37,814 nucleotides of DNA from a virus: positions 1 to 37,814 of the IMG/VR virus record IMGVR_UViG_3300033064_000510. One strand, 5' to 3'. Below, in pieces: positions 11,635-18,211 of the stretch. The notes under the pieces were generated by a model that saw nothing but the letters and a program-made list of their open reading frames with translations, was not told where the DNA came from and did not search any database. The position numbers and the translations under genes are program-made. How positions within the stretch are numbered: the first letter of the stretch is position 1; the number at the start of each line of letters is the position of its first letter.

Positions 11635-12437
11635 GTGTAGTACAACAAATTTTATTAATTCAAGGTAATGCGTTTAGTCTTGTTACGCCAGGACAAGAAG
11701 AATTTATAACGCCTGGAACATATTCTTGGGTTGCACCAGCAACAGTTACAAGCGTTTCTGTACTTTGTATTGGTGGAGGCTCAAACTTATTATATGGTGG
11801 TGGCGGTGGCGGTCTAGGTTATATAAACAATTATGCTGTTATACCAGGAGAAACATACCTTGTAGTAGTAGGTGTGGGCGGAATTAAAGATATAAATACC
11901 GGGCTTGGTGATGATACTTATTTTATTTCAATTGATGTTGTCTGTGGTGGTGGTGGTACAGCTGCCAGTAATACTACAGTTGGTTTTGGCGGCCGGTTTG
12001 TTGGAACAGGTGGCGGCAATGGCGGAAGTGGCGGTGTTGCTGGAAGTGGTGCTGCTGGCGGTTATAGTGGAGGTGGTCGAGGTGGAAGTGGCAAAGGCGC
12101 AAATAGTCAAGTTGTAGCAGGTAATGCTGGAAGTAACGGAGGTGGTGGCGGCGGTGGTTCAGGTTCTGGTTATTCGCCGGGCGGTGGCGGTGGCACCGGA
12201 ATATATGGAATGGGCGAAAGTGGCGCTGGAGGTGATAGTAGTGGCGGCGGTGGCGGCGGCGGTTCAGGTGGAACTGCTGGAAGTAGTAATATGCCTTTTA
12301 GTATTGGCGGTGTATATGGTGGAGGCGCTTCTCATCGAGGTAGCAATAATGGTGGAACTGCTGGACATGGAGCTTTACGCATTATTTGGCCGGGTGAGAC
12401 TCGAAGATTTCCAAGTCTTAGAACAATAGATGAATAA
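11631..12437 (+). CDS. glycine-rich adhesin-like tail protein, 268 aa
   Basis: Third glycine-rich protein. A short N-terminal strand (MSVVQQILLIQGNAF) leads to FITPGTYSWVAPATVTSVSVLCIGGG, the entry to an ALK-like glycine-rich domain with GGGGGG runs, and an ALRIIWPGETRRFP ending. I chose the ATG at 11631, which overlaps the stop of the fibre gene (ATGA), over an in-frame ATG at 11604, because such coupling is the rule here. With the two proteins at 8147 and 9158 it likely decorates fibre tips. Confidence 0.8.
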   Translation: MSVVQQILLIQGNAFSLVTPGQEEFITPGTYSWVAPATVTSVSVLCIGGGSNLLYGGGGGGLGYINNYAVIPGETYLVVVGVGGIKDINTGLGDDTYFISIDVVCGGGGTAASNTTVGFGGRFVGTGGGNGGSGGVAGSGAAGGYSGGGRGGSGKGANSQVVAGNAGSNGGGGGGGSGSGYSPGGGGGTGIYGMGESGAGGDSSGGGGGGGSGGTAGSSNMPFSIGGVYGGGASHRGSNNGGTAGHGALRIIWPGETRRFPSLRTIDE

Positions 12438-12446
12438 GGATAAACA

Positions 12447-13004
12447 ATGAAATATGCACAAATAAATCAAACGAGCACTGAAGCTATTCAAATAAATGAA
12501 AATGAAATTATTGCATGGGATTCAACTCATTTTTGTCGTATATTAAAATTAACAGCCGATCAAATTGTACAATTCAAAATTGTAGAACTGCATGTGACGC
12601 CTGAACCACAAATTGATCCTATTACTCAAACTGTGATGCGCGATGGTTGCGAATTTGCAAATAACGTATGGCAATATAAATGGTCAATTATTGAATTATT
12701 TGCTACACAAGAAGAGCGTGACAAAGCACACGCCGAATTAGCTGAAGATATGCGATTAGCTTCAATTCCATTTAAAGTCGATATGCGCCAAGCACGCCTT
12801 GCTCTACTTCAAAGTGGACATCTTTCAACAGTATCAAATGCAATTGCATCAATGCAAGGCGTTGATGGGGACGCAGCAAGAATTGAATGGGAATTTGCTG
12901 CGACAGTAATACGCGATGATTCACTTACACAAGCACTAATATCTATTTTGGGTTTAACTGATTTACAAGTAGATGAACTATTCACACAAGCAGGAAAATT
13001 ATGA
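12447..13004 (+). CDS. tail fibre assembly-like protein, 185 aa
   Basis: The C-terminal half (DMRQARLALLQSGHLSTVSNAI, AARIEWEFAATV, ILGLTDLQVDELFTQAGKL) matches the pattern of short proteins that follow fibre genes in many tailed phages and act as fibre assembly factors or as C-terminal fibre accessories. The N-terminal half (KYAQINQTSTEAIQINENEIIAWD) is a small beta domain. It directly follows the adhesin genes and overlaps the next gene by 4 bases. A chaperone role is inferred from context. Confidence 0.75.
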   Translation: MKYAQINQTSTEAIQINENEIIAWDSTHFCRILKLTADQIVQFKIVELHVTPEPQIDPITQTVMRDGCEFANNVWQYKWSIIELFATQEERDKAHAELAEDMRLASIPFKVDMRQARLALLQSGHLSTVSNAIASMQGVDGDAARIEWEFAATVIRDDSLTQALISILGLTDLQVDELFTQAGKL

Positions 13005-13333
13005 ACATATTTTATACAAACTTTGGTATACCAAAACAATTTGCAGGAATGACACGTGGGCCATTTGTCTTCATTCGACCTGAATATAAAGATGACATTG
13101 GTTTATTAGCACATGAACAAACGCATGTAAAGCAATTCTTTCGGACATTCTTCTTACATGGATTCTTCTATTTGTTTTCGGATACGTATAAGTTGAATGC
13201 AGAAGTTGAAGCATTCAAAGTCCAAGCAACATATTATTCCGGTGATACTCTTCCACAATTTGCAGAATTCATCGCGAATAATTATGGACTAAACATCACT
13301 GCAGAAGAAGCGTTGACAAAACTTAGAGCGTAG
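13001..13333 (+). CDS. small zincin-like metallopeptidase candidate, 110 aa
   Basis: The LLAHEQTHVKQF segment gives the zincin signature HExxH (H38, E39, H42), and E68 or E70 in KLNAEVEAF is a plausible third metal ligand. A hydrophobic stretch at about 50-60 (FFLHGFFYLF) lies between. Similar small HEQTH proteins occur in phage tail regions, where their substrate is unknown. Last gene of the late fibre unit: it overlaps the previous gene by ATGA and is followed by a terminator. Confidence 0.65.
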   Translation: MNIFYTNFGIPKQFAGMTRGPFVFIRPEYKDDIGLLAHEQTHVKQFFRTFFLHGFFYLFSDTYKLNAEVEAFKVQATYYSGDTLPQFAEFIANNYGLNITAEEALTKLRA

Positions 13334-13349
13334 TTACATTTGTTACCAT

Positions 13350-13379
13350 AAAAAGGGCCTTCGGGTCCTTTTGTCGTTT
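13350..13379 (+). terminator. rho-independent terminator
   Basis: AAAAGGGCC, TTCG loop, GGTCCTTTT, then GTCGTTTC. It separates the late fibre cluster from the early gene region. Confidence 0.88.
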
Positions 13380-13382
13380 CTG

Positions 13383-13411
13383 TGTACATTAAATCGTCGA
13401 TGTTGTATAAT
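13383..13411 (+). promoter_or_regulatory. early promoter
   Basis: TGTACA, 17 nt, TATAAT. It starts the operon 13432-15264. Confidence 0.85.
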
Positions 13412-13431
13412 CAATACAACAAGGAACAAAT

Positions 13432-13614
13432 ATGAAATATAGCGTAGTGATTATTCAGGTCAGTCATAAAGTATGTAACGAGGTCATGGAGACCAACATC
13501 TTTGATAATGTCGAGCAAGCCCAGCAATTCGTCAATGACTTCAATGCTGTACAACTCATTATGCCTACTGATCCTAGGCTGGTCGCTATGAATCCCATCG
13601 CATTCGCAGATTGA
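13432..13614 (+). CDS. small hypothetical early protein, 60 aa
   Basis: MKYSVVIIQVSHKV start. A short alpha/beta protein with no recognised domain, first gene of a seven-gene early operon, 20 bases behind the promoter -10 box with AAGGAAC as ribosome binding site. It ends one base before the next start. Confidence 0.7.
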   Translation: MKYSVVIIQVSHKVCNEVMETNIFDNVEQAQQFVNDFNAVQLIMPTDPRLVAMNPIAFAD

Positions 13615-13615
13615 T

Positions 13616-13846
13616 ATGCATCCCAACATTATCAATATCATCTCCAACAACGCTCGCATTCGGGACTTCTATAACATAGGTCCAGTACAAAAGGCAGCGA
13701 TTGAAGATCTTATTTCCGATGTAGCATGCGAAGCACTTCTTATCATATATCGTAATCACCACATTCAAGCAGGTGAGATACAAGTCTATATAGACATCGA
13801 AAAACAATTCGGTGAACACTTCACCAATAGGAAACCAAATGTCTGA
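13616..13846 (+). CDS. small hypothetical early protein, 76 aa
   Basis: Mostly helical, with no recognised family. It starts one base after the previous stop and overlaps the next gene by 8 bases, so it is translated in a coupled series. The segment EDLISDVACEALLII and the end EKQFGEHF faintly recall the FAELIxxECA...HFGVE family found further right, but length and spacing differ. Confidence 0.65.
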   Translation: MHPNIINIISNNARIRDFYNIGPVQKAAIEDLISDVACEALLIIYRNHHIQAGEIQVYIDIEKQFGEHFTNRKPNV

Positions 13847-14006
13847 TTGCAACACACCTCGTATTAAACCCGCGTTGTATAGCGTCGGCGTCGGTGATGA
13901 TGGGCAGACTCAACTTACGCTTAACAATGAGTATGGATCTATCACTTTGTCAATGGGATCCGAAGCTGTTGAACAAATGATTAGACTCCTTGAAGCTACG
14001 TTGTGA
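13839..14006 (+). CDS. small hypothetical early protein, 55 aa
   Basis: The start at 13839 overlaps the previous gene by 8 bases. The sequence MSDCNTPRIKPALYSVGVGDDGQTQLTLNNEYGSITLSMGSEAVEQMIRLLEATL (given only to show its two halves) has a beta-rich first part and a C-terminal helix with SEAVEQMIRLLE, similar in style to short phage proteins. Unknown function; its stop overlaps the next GTG start. Confidence 0.65.
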   Translation: MSDCNTPRIKPALYSVGVGDDGQTQLTLNNEYGSITLSMGSEAVEQMIRLLEATL

Positions 14007-14206
14007 CTGCTCCAACTAAGTTCAACAAGGTGCTGGGCTATCGCATGGTGTTTGAGCCAATCATTCAACCATCGGGGTATGTCTATACACAAGCGTTCAT
14101 CCTATGCAGTCAATGTAAGGCACCTATCTCATCTCACGGTGGCCCGTGCTATCACTCCCTATGTATCCCATGTTTTGAAGCGATGAACGATGACCTGTCG
14201 ATGTAA
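14003..14206 (+). CDS. small zinc-binding protein, 67 aa
   Basis: GTG start inside the previous stop (GTGA). Two pairs of cysteines, CSQC at about 36-39 and CYHSLCIPC at about 49-57, look like a treble-clef or RING-like zinc site. Could bind nucleic acid or a host protein. The last bases overlap the next gene. Confidence 0.65.
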   Translation: MTAPTKFNKVLGYRMVFEPIIQPSGYVYTQAFILCSQCKAPISSHGGPCYHSLCIPCFEAMNDDLSM

Positions 14207-14417
14207 AGTATGTCTCGAATATAAGGAGTTCAATGATCGTATTGGTTTGCTACCGATCGAGCATCAGGACTTCTTCAATCGGATGTACGATAAGGTAACA
14301 TACCTAGAGAGTGTCACTGCTCAACTTCAAGGCATCATCGACGGTACGTGGCCAAATGCCGATGAATTCATCAAACGAAAGAGAGAACTCCATGCTGCAC
14401 GTAGTATCGGGAAATAA
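14190..14417 (+). CDS. conserved small phage protein with N-terminal CxC..C, 75 aa
   Basis: It begins MTCRCKVCLEY and continues with a helical part (IEHQDFFNRMYDKVTYLES) and GTWPNADEF. This layout (cysteine head, LPxEHxxFFxxMYD, DGxWP) is one I recognise from many large phages of Proteobacteria; the role is unknown. It overlaps both neighbours. Confidence 0.75.
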   Translation: MTCRCKVCLEYKEFNDRIGLLPIEHQDFFNRMYDKVTYLESVTAQLQGIIDGTWPNADEFIKRKRELHAARSIGK

Positions 14418-15264
14418 TATCGAGTTCACCAACTATGTTAGGGAGAAGTCACTTCAACCTGCTCAAGCAAAGTATGTATCAAATGTTGATACATTGAGAG
14501 GTTTGAATGACATCACCGGTGTCTTCATCGGCACATGCTACGATCGACCCGACATTGCTTCCATCGTCCAGTGTATTAACATCATACGAACTAGGACAGC
14601 AAAGCCTTTGATTAAACTTGATAGTCTGCGTGACATGTCTAGTCATAGTCAAATCAAGGGTAAGAGCCCCACATCGCTGATCGTAGATGAAGTCCAAAGC
14701 TGGTCACAGACCAATGTTCCAACTCCTCGGCATACTGTCATCACTCAACGCTATACAATCAATGTTAGACTAGGCCGTGGACTAAGAGAAGATCATATAA
14801 TCACGGCCCAAGCCGCGAAATATAACTCCTATTGTAATACTGAATCAAGAACTATATTCGGCGAAACATCGTACACCTTCACATCATGGGAAGATGCTAA
14901 GCACTTCGCGAACGACACATCACCGGACTCGACCTTTGGAGTTAATTGTTCTGGCGCGGCTTGGCTTGATTCCACGACCAAGCCATACGACACTTCCACT
15001 CAACGCTACATCAATCCATACCAGCTTGACGCTAACACAGCATCAACTGTCTATACTGTATCAATCCCATGTACGGAAGCAGCGACCTCAACATTTATTA
15101 TACCAGAATATATACAAGAAGCACTAAAGCATGCTAGATCATTCTCATCCTATATCACCAATACATGGAGTAAGACTACCTGCTGTTATCAGTATCTCTT
15201 CACTAATAGTACAGAAGCTGCATCCTTCGCCGTTACATGCAATGGATGTGTAACCACACAATAG
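14392..15264 (+). CDS. early protein with conserved phage N-terminal module and unknown C-terminal extension, 290 aa
   Basis: I take the ATG at 14392, after AAAGAGAG and overlapping the previous gene; an upstream in-frame ATG lies deep inside that gene. Residues 1-70 (YVSNVDTLRGLNDITGVFIGTCYDRPDI) match a short stand-alone phage protein family with the LRGL...GVFIGTxYxRPDI pattern. The remaining 220 residues are not recognised; they contain two loosely repeated parts with YTFTSWEDAKHFA and YLFTNSTEAASFA segments and many cysteines. Probably a fusion or a recent duplication. Last gene of its operon. Confidence 0.65.
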   Translation: MLHVVSGNNIEFTNYVREKSLQPAQAKYVSNVDTLRGLNDITGVFIGTCYDRPDIASIVQCINIIRTRTAKPLIKLDSLRDMSSHSQIKGKSPTSLIVDEVQSWSQTNVPTPRHTVITQRYTINVRLGRGLREDHIITAQAAKYNSYCNTESRTIFGETSYTFTSWEDAKHFANDTSPDSTFGVNCSGAAWLDSTTKPYDTSTQRYINPYQLDANTASTVYTVSIPCTEAATSTFIIPEYIQEALKHARSFSSYITNTWSKTTCCYQYLFTNSTEAASFAVTCNGCVTTQ

Positions 15265-15279
15265 ATTGTCCATTTCATT

Positions 15280-15327
15280 ACCGAGCAGTAATAAAAATAC
15301 CGAGCAGTAATAAAAATACTACTCGGT
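15280..15327 (+). repeat. tandem 19-bp repeat and hairpin after the early operon
   Basis: ACCGAGCAGTAATAAAAAT occurs twice in tandem (15280-15298 and 15299-15317), followed by TACTACTCGGT, which pairs with the second copy (or the first). It may act as a terminator or RNA stabiliser for the operon ending at 15264. Confidence 0.6.
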
Positions 15328-15360
15328 AATAATATGAACTGGTAGTACATGATTTGTATA

Positions 15361-15389
15361 TGTACAATAAATCGCTTCTGAGGTATAAT
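15361..15389 (+). promoter_or_regulatory. promoter of a probable small RNA
   Basis: TGTACA, 17 nt, TATAAT. No ORF longer than about 10 codons follows before the terminator at 15565. Confidence 0.85.
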
Positions 15390-15395
15390 GATTGT

Positions 15396-15581
15396 ATAAA
15401 CGACTACGTAAGATCGATAACATGCTGCCGGCGAAGAACGGTACACAACGCTGACACTATGCAACGGTACAAGACCAGTTCGTGGGAAAACCACCGCCTG
15501 CAAGCCTTGCGAGACTAAGGGCGCCATGACACATTGCGTACGTATGCACTAGTCAGGTAACCATACAGCCTTGCTGTTTTT
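15396..15581 (+). ncRNA. candidate small RNA, about 186 nt
   Basis: Bounded by a family promoter (-10 at 15384-15389) and the terminator at 15565-15581. It is richer in GC than the neighbours and has internal hairpins, for example GTGG-GAAAA-CCAC near 15483 and a near-palindrome around GCGTACGTATGC. No protein reading frame is credible. It does not fold as tmRNA or a tRNA by eye. Function unknown. Confidence 0.6.
15565..15581 (+). terminator. terminator of the small RNA
   Basis: ACAGC, CTT loop, GCTGT, then TTTT. A short stem but with the expected U-tract. Confidence 0.6.
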
Positions 15582-15616
15582 ATGCATAGAACACTGCATA
15601 TCTATGATTCTAGCGG

Positions 15617-15645
15617 TGTACAATAAATCGTCTATTTGTTATAAT
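15617..15645 (+). promoter_or_regulatory. early promoter
   Basis: TGTACA, 17 nt, TATAAT, six bases before the ATG at 15651. The transcript would be nearly leaderless. Confidence 0.8.
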
Positions 15646-15650
15646 AAATC

Positions 15651-15857
15651 ATGAACAAATTAAATACCTCAGAGATTCTTTCAGCTACCAACGACTTTGC
15701 TCACCTGTCGTACAAGGACAAAGGAAGCTTCTCCTATGCTTGTGGAACCTTCCAGTCCATGTTGGCAACCATTGTCTCTGAGTTGCCAAAGCACAAGCAG
15801 ATGGAGTTCCTCAAGACTCTGGAACAGGCAATGGAACGTATTGGTCAACCCGCATAA
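15651..15857 (+). CDS. small early protein, 68 aa
   Basis: Helical protein with SYACGTFQSMLATIVSELPKHKQMEFLKTLEQAM. The same arrangement (YxxGxxxSMLxTxxxxLxKxxQxExxKxIxxxM) occurs in the protein at 17163, so the two are paralogues. The ATG lies so close to the -10 box that translation must start near the mRNA 5' end. Function unknown. Confidence 0.75.
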   Translation: MNKLNTSEILSATNDFAHLSYKDKGSFSYACGTFQSMLATIVSELPKHKQMEFLKTLEQAMERIGQPA

Positions 15858-15868
15858 AAGGATTCACT

Positions 15869-15970
15869 ATGCATATCGTTACACTTGGTGTTGTTGCTCT
15901 CTGGCTGGCTGGTATCGTTGGCTGGGTCATGAATATCATCACAATCATTCAGATCTCCCGTTGGAGATGA
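15869..15970 (+). CDS. tiny membrane protein, 33 aa
   Basis: MHIVTLGVVALWLAGIVGWV then MNIITIIQISRWR: a single transmembrane helix with a basic end. AAAAGGATT precedes the ATG. It overlaps the next gene by ATGA; such pairs of tiny overlapping inner-membrane proteins are common in large phages. Role unknown. Confidence 0.65.
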   Translation: MHIVTLGVVALWLAGIVGWVMNIITIIQISRWR

Positions 15971-16041
15971 CCGGCATGCTGGTTGCACGAGTCATTGGTG
16001 TCTTTGTCGCGCCACTCGGAGCTGTTCTGGGTTACTTTTAA
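15967..16041 (+). CDS. tiny membrane protein, 24 aa
   Basis: MTGMLVARVIGVFVAPLGAVLGYF is a single hydrophobic helix. The VARVIGVFVAPLGAVLG pattern recurs in many phage genomes directly after a second tiny membrane protein, as here, which supports it as a real gene. Confidence 0.65.
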   Translation: MTGMLVARVIGVFVAPLGAVLGYF

Positions 16042-16075
16042 TGGCTCAAGTGTAACCCACCAAGGTACATTTGAT

Positions 16076-16095
16076 CCATAATCAGCGTGTCCGGA
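16076..16095 (+). repeat. CAGCGTGTCCGG dispersed repeat, copy 1
   Basis: The same 20 bases as at 16379-16398. It is the reverse complement (with few changes) of the CCAGACACGCTG copies at 16590 and 16936. A second shared motif, GGATAGTTCTGGACCGG, follows at 16101-16117 and recurs at 17063-17079. Confidence 0.65.
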
Positions 16096-16146
16096 GAGAC
16101 GGATAGTTCTGGACCGGTGAAAACGGAACAAAGACCGGCCGTCCTG

Positions 16147-16175
16147 TGTACATTAATTAGACGTTGTGGTATAAT
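16147..16175 (+). promoter_or_regulatory. early promoter
   Basis: TGTACA, 17 nt, TATAAT. It drives 16199-16372 and perhaps the next two genes. Confidence 0.85.
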
Positions 16176-16198
16176 TAATCAAGAAACAGGGATACACC

Positions 16199-16372
16199 AT
16201 GGCTAAATTTGATCAAAACCGCTACGAAACCCTGCAAGTCCTGCGGAAGTTGGACAAATTGGACGAGAATACTGAGAAAGAACTCCAAGATATGGCTATG
16301 GAGAAGCTCTTCAACATCATTGAGTCGGATCCTAGCCTCCTTGCAGTCTTCAAACGGTTGAAAGACCGTTAA
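16199..16372 (+). CDS. small hypothetical early protein, 57 aa
   Basis: A charged, fully helical 57-residue protein (MAKFDQNRYETLQVLRKLDK, ending VFKRLKDR). No recognised domain. ACAGGGAT precedes the ATG. GC-richer codon use than the gene that follows. Confidence 0.7.
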   Translation: MAKFDQNRYETLQVLRKLDKLDENTEKELQDMAMEKLFNIIESDPSLLAVFKRLKDR

Positions 16373-16378
16373 GTTATA

Positions 16379-16398
16379 CCATAATCAGCGTGTCCGGA
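16379..16398 (+). repeat. CAGCGTGTCCGG dispersed repeat, copy 2
   Basis: Identical to copy 1. It carries the GGAGG ribosome binding site of the gene at 16408 at its end and can pair with copy 3 downstream of that gene. Confidence 0.65.
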
Positions 16399-16407
16399 GG
16401 AATCAGT

Positions 16408-16575
16408 ATGAATGAATACCGCATAGAATTTATATTTCTTGATCATGAATCGGATATAGCTCCATCCCGTGAGTATACTATAGTCGAAGCTCGCAATTTA
16501 GATGAAGCAGAGCAAGTATTCTATCTGAATCCAGATAGTTTTGGTTGTCATATACAGAATATATCGCTCTATTGA
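16408..16575 (+). CDS. small hypothetical early protein, 55 aa
   Basis: MNEYRIEFIFLDHESD start, then YTIVEARNLDEAEQVFYL. The VEARNLDEA pattern with a preceding beta strand is seen in small phage proteins of unknown function. The start at 16408 follows GGAGGAATCAGT; an upstream in-frame ATG at 16390 lies within the repeat. Its coding sequence is flanked by complementary repeats at 16379 and 16590, so the mRNA could fold into a closed loop. Confidence 0.7.
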   Translation: MNEYRIEFIFLDHESDIAPSREYTIVEARNLDEAEQVFYLNPDSFGCHIQNISLY

Positions 16576-16589
16576 TTTAATATATTGTA

Positions 16590-16605
16590 CCAGACACGCT
16601 GATAA
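16590..16605 (+). repeat. CCAGACACGCTG dispersed repeat, copy 3 (inverted)
   Basis: CCAGACACGCTGATAA is the near reverse complement of copies 1 and 2. The 28 bases 16574-16601 recur exactly at 16920-16947. Confidence 0.65.
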
Positions 16606-16638
16606 CAGAACAGATTAAGTAAGAATCAAAGATATAAT

Positions 16639-16920
16639 ATGAAACAAGACTATACGATCTATATCACCAAGGCAGACAGCAGGACTAAATCAGGTTATCG
16701 TGCAGTGAGTACAACAGTTTGGACTGCGCGAGATGATGCCGGCATGCACCGGGAAGTTATTGAGTTGTATAATTTCTATCCAATGGAGAAAGGTTATAAA
16801 ATCGAGTATGCTCCAAGCATGAAAATGGTTAAGAGTCTCATGACTGGTGAATTAGTCGCGATTGATAGGGATACTCCATGGTCTTGTAATCCTGCTTCTG
16901 AGAGTTATTGGTCTAATTAG
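16639..16920 (+). CDS. conserved phage protein, 93 aa
   Basis: DYTIYITKADSRTKSGYRAVSTTVW, then YPMEKGYKIEYAPSMKMVKSLMTGE, and a C-terminal DTPWSCNPASESYWSN. I recognise the pattern (DxRxKSGxRxVS ... LMTG ... DTPxxxxPxSExYW) from many large phages; no function is known. It is followed by a copy of the 28-base repeat found after the previous gene. No clear ribosome binding site except AAAGAT. Confidence 0.75.
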   Translation: MKQDYTIYITKADSRTKSGYRAVSTTVWTARDDAGMHREVIELYNFYPMEKGYKIEYAPSMKMVKSLMTGELVAIDRDTPWSCNPASESYWSN

Positions 16921-16931
16921 ATTTAATATAT

Positions 16932-16960
16932 TGTACCAGACACGCTGTTAATGGTATAAT
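16932..16960 (+). promoter_or_regulatory. possible promoter inside an inverted repeat
   Basis: TGTACC, 17 nt, TATAAT. It overlaps the left arm of the 23-bp inverted repeat at 16936-17035. No ORF follows closely, so it may produce a short structured RNA or be inactive. Confidence 0.5.
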
Positions 16961-17035
16961 TATCTTCTGTTCCCTGCTATTAATCCTTATTGATACTCCA
17001 GTCCAGTCAATCTATACCATTAACGGCGTGTCTGG
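16936..17035 (+). repeat. long inverted repeat, copies 4 and 5
   Basis: Arms 16936-16958 (CCAGACACGCTG then TTAATGGTATA) and 17013-17035 (TATACCATTAA then CGGCGTGTCTGG) match over 23 bp with one mismatch around a 54-nt loop. The first arm is a copy of the sequence after 16408-16575. Confidence 0.7.
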
Positions 17036-17108
17036 ATAATGGTATACCGCTTTAGCGGAACAGGATAGTTCTGGACCGGAGACAAGTGAATAGATCTGCA
17101 CAAAGTAG

Positions 17109-17137
17109 TGTACAACAATTAGACGTTATGGTATAAT
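17109..17137 (+). promoter_or_regulatory. early promoter
   Basis: TGTACA, 17 nt, TATAAT. It drives the gene at 17163. Confidence 0.85.
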
Positions 17138-17162
17138 TGATCTATCAAAACAGGAAAAGATC

Positions 17163-17375
17163 ATGAACAAACGTACCACTAAACTCTCCCACGACGAATG
17201 CCAAACTGAATTGTCGCTAATGGTCGATGCCGCTTACCAGAAGTACGGCACCCATGCCTACTCTGCTGGCTACATGGAATCAATGCTTGTCACGGCTCTG
17301 ACTCTTCTGACCAAGGATGTTCAGGCTGAACTGATCAAAGCAATCCGTATGTCGTCTGTCCTGCAGCCTGAATAA
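17163..17375 (+). CDS. small early protein, 70 aa, paralogue of 15651
   Basis: MNKRTTKLSHDECQTELSL start and a helical YSAGYMESMLVTALTLLTKDVQAELIKAIRM core that aligns with the protein at 15651. The leader TATCAAAACAGGAAAAGATC before the ATG is the same as that of the next gene. Function unknown. Confidence 0.75.
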   Translation: MNKRTTKLSHDECQTELSLMVDAAYQKYGTHAYSAGYMESMLVTALTLLTKDVQAELIKAIRMSSVLQPE

Positions 17376-17388
17376 GATCAAATATACC

Positions 17389-17417
17389 TTTACTTTAATT
17401 AGACGTTATGGTATAAT
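17389..17417 (+). promoter_or_regulatory. early promoter, variant -35
   Basis: TTTACT, 17 nt, TATAAT; the spacer matches the family but the TGTACA box is changed. It drives the gene at 17443. Confidence 0.65.
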
Positions 17418-17442
17418 TAATCTATCAAAACAGGAAAAGATC

Positions 17443-17667
17443 ATGAACGAACGAATCAAAGAACTCTCCCTTCAATGTGTAATTGTTGAAGAACACTCAA
17501 ATGGTCTCCGATACGATGCCGGATTTGACAAAGAAAAGTTCGCCGAGTTGATTATCAAGGAATGTGCTCGTGTAGTAGACAACTTGACTGAGCAGGATAA
17601 CCCTATTGAGTATCGTCGTACCTATGCACAAGGTACTGATGTGTTGGAACATTTCGGAGTTGAATAA
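17443..17667 (+). CDS. FAELI-ECA...HFGVE family protein, 74 aa
   Basis: Member of a small-protein family frequent in large phages: MNERIKEL start, FAELIIKECARVV middle and LEHFGVE end. At least five further clear or likely copies lie at 22532, 22869, 23108, 23529 and 28216, with a shorter form at 25048. The function of the family is unknown. The stop codon overlaps the next ATG by one base. Confidence 0.85.
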   Translation: MNERIKELSLQCVIVEEHSNGLRYDAGFDKEKFAELIIKECARVVDNLTEQDNPIEYRRTYAQGTDVLEHFGVE

Positions 17668-17891
17668 TGACTGAAGCAGAAGCAATCGCACAAGCACTAC
17701 AGACGAGTGGAGGCTTAGTATCGTTTGAAGGACAGAACTGTACTGTTGACTACCTAGACGAAGGTGCTGAGGAGTGCGGTGGATGGGATGGCGTGAGTCG
17801 ACGGTGCGAGTGTGGTAACCGGCGTGTCTCCTGGGAAGTGTACCGCGATGACAGTGGTGATGGTGTAATCGTTGAGGCGGTGGCATACTAA
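17667..17891 (+). CDS. small phage protein with CxCGNRRV motif, 74 aa
   Basis: MTEAEAIAQALQTSGGLVSFEGQNC start and RRCECGNRRVSWEVYRDD: a conserved cysteine-turn that I recognise from short phage proteins. Possibly a small metal or nucleic-acid binder. Its stop is inside the 27-bp palindrome preceding the next promoter. Confidence 0.7.
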   Translation: MTEAEAIAQALQTSGGLVSFEGQNCTVDYLDEGAEECGGWDGVSRRCECGNRRVSWEVYRDDSGDGVIVEAVAY

Positions 17892-17916
17892 TAGTTGACT
17901 AAAACAGTGGCCTATT
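17890..17916 (+). promoter_or_regulatory. 27-bp interrupted palindrome, copy 1
   Basis: AATAGTTGACT, AAAAC, AGTGGCCTATT. Outer AATAG/CTATT and inner ACT/AGT are symmetrical; the central three bases of each arm vary. The same sequence at 26063 is inverted. The promoter starts two bases downstream. Confidence 0.7.
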
Positions 17917-17918
17917 GG

Positions 17919-17947
17919 TGTACGGTAATTAGACGTTATGGTATAAT
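17919..17947 (+). promoter_or_regulatory. early promoter
   Basis: TGTACG, 17 nt, TATAAT. It drives 17972-18463. Confidence 0.85.
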
Positions 17948-17971
17948 TGATCTATCAAAACAGGAATCCAT

Positions 17972-18208
17972 ATGAACACCGTAACAGCAACCTTCTCCAA
18001 TCTCGACTATGCAAACTTTGACCAACTCATGGAAGACAAGAACTTCCTGGGTCTGTCACTGGTGTCCTTCAAAGTCACCGACGAGAAGTACGTAACTCTG
18101 GTCCTGAAGGGTAACATCGAGATGATTAAGACCTTCACCAACTGGGTCAACAATCCTAAGAACTGGACCAAGGAAGCACTGGATGCGTTTAAATCAACCA
18201 GCGAGTAA
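17972..18208 (+). CDS. small hypothetical early protein, 78 aa
   Basis: MNTVTATFSNLDYANFDQLMED start; an alpha/beta protein with VTDEKYVTLVLKGN and NWVNNPKNWTKEAL. No recognised family. CAGGAATCCAT precedes the ATG. First gene of a two-gene operon. Confidence 0.7.
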   Translation: MNTVTATFSNLDYANFDQLMEDKNFLGLSLVSFKVTDEKYVTLVLKGNIEMIKTFTNWVNNPKNWTKEALDAFKSTSE

Positions 18209-18211
18209 TAT

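Noticed and set aside
15396-15581. Small RNA as tmRNA or a tRNA
   Set aside because: No acceptor stem with CCA, no T arm and no tag reading frame can be found.
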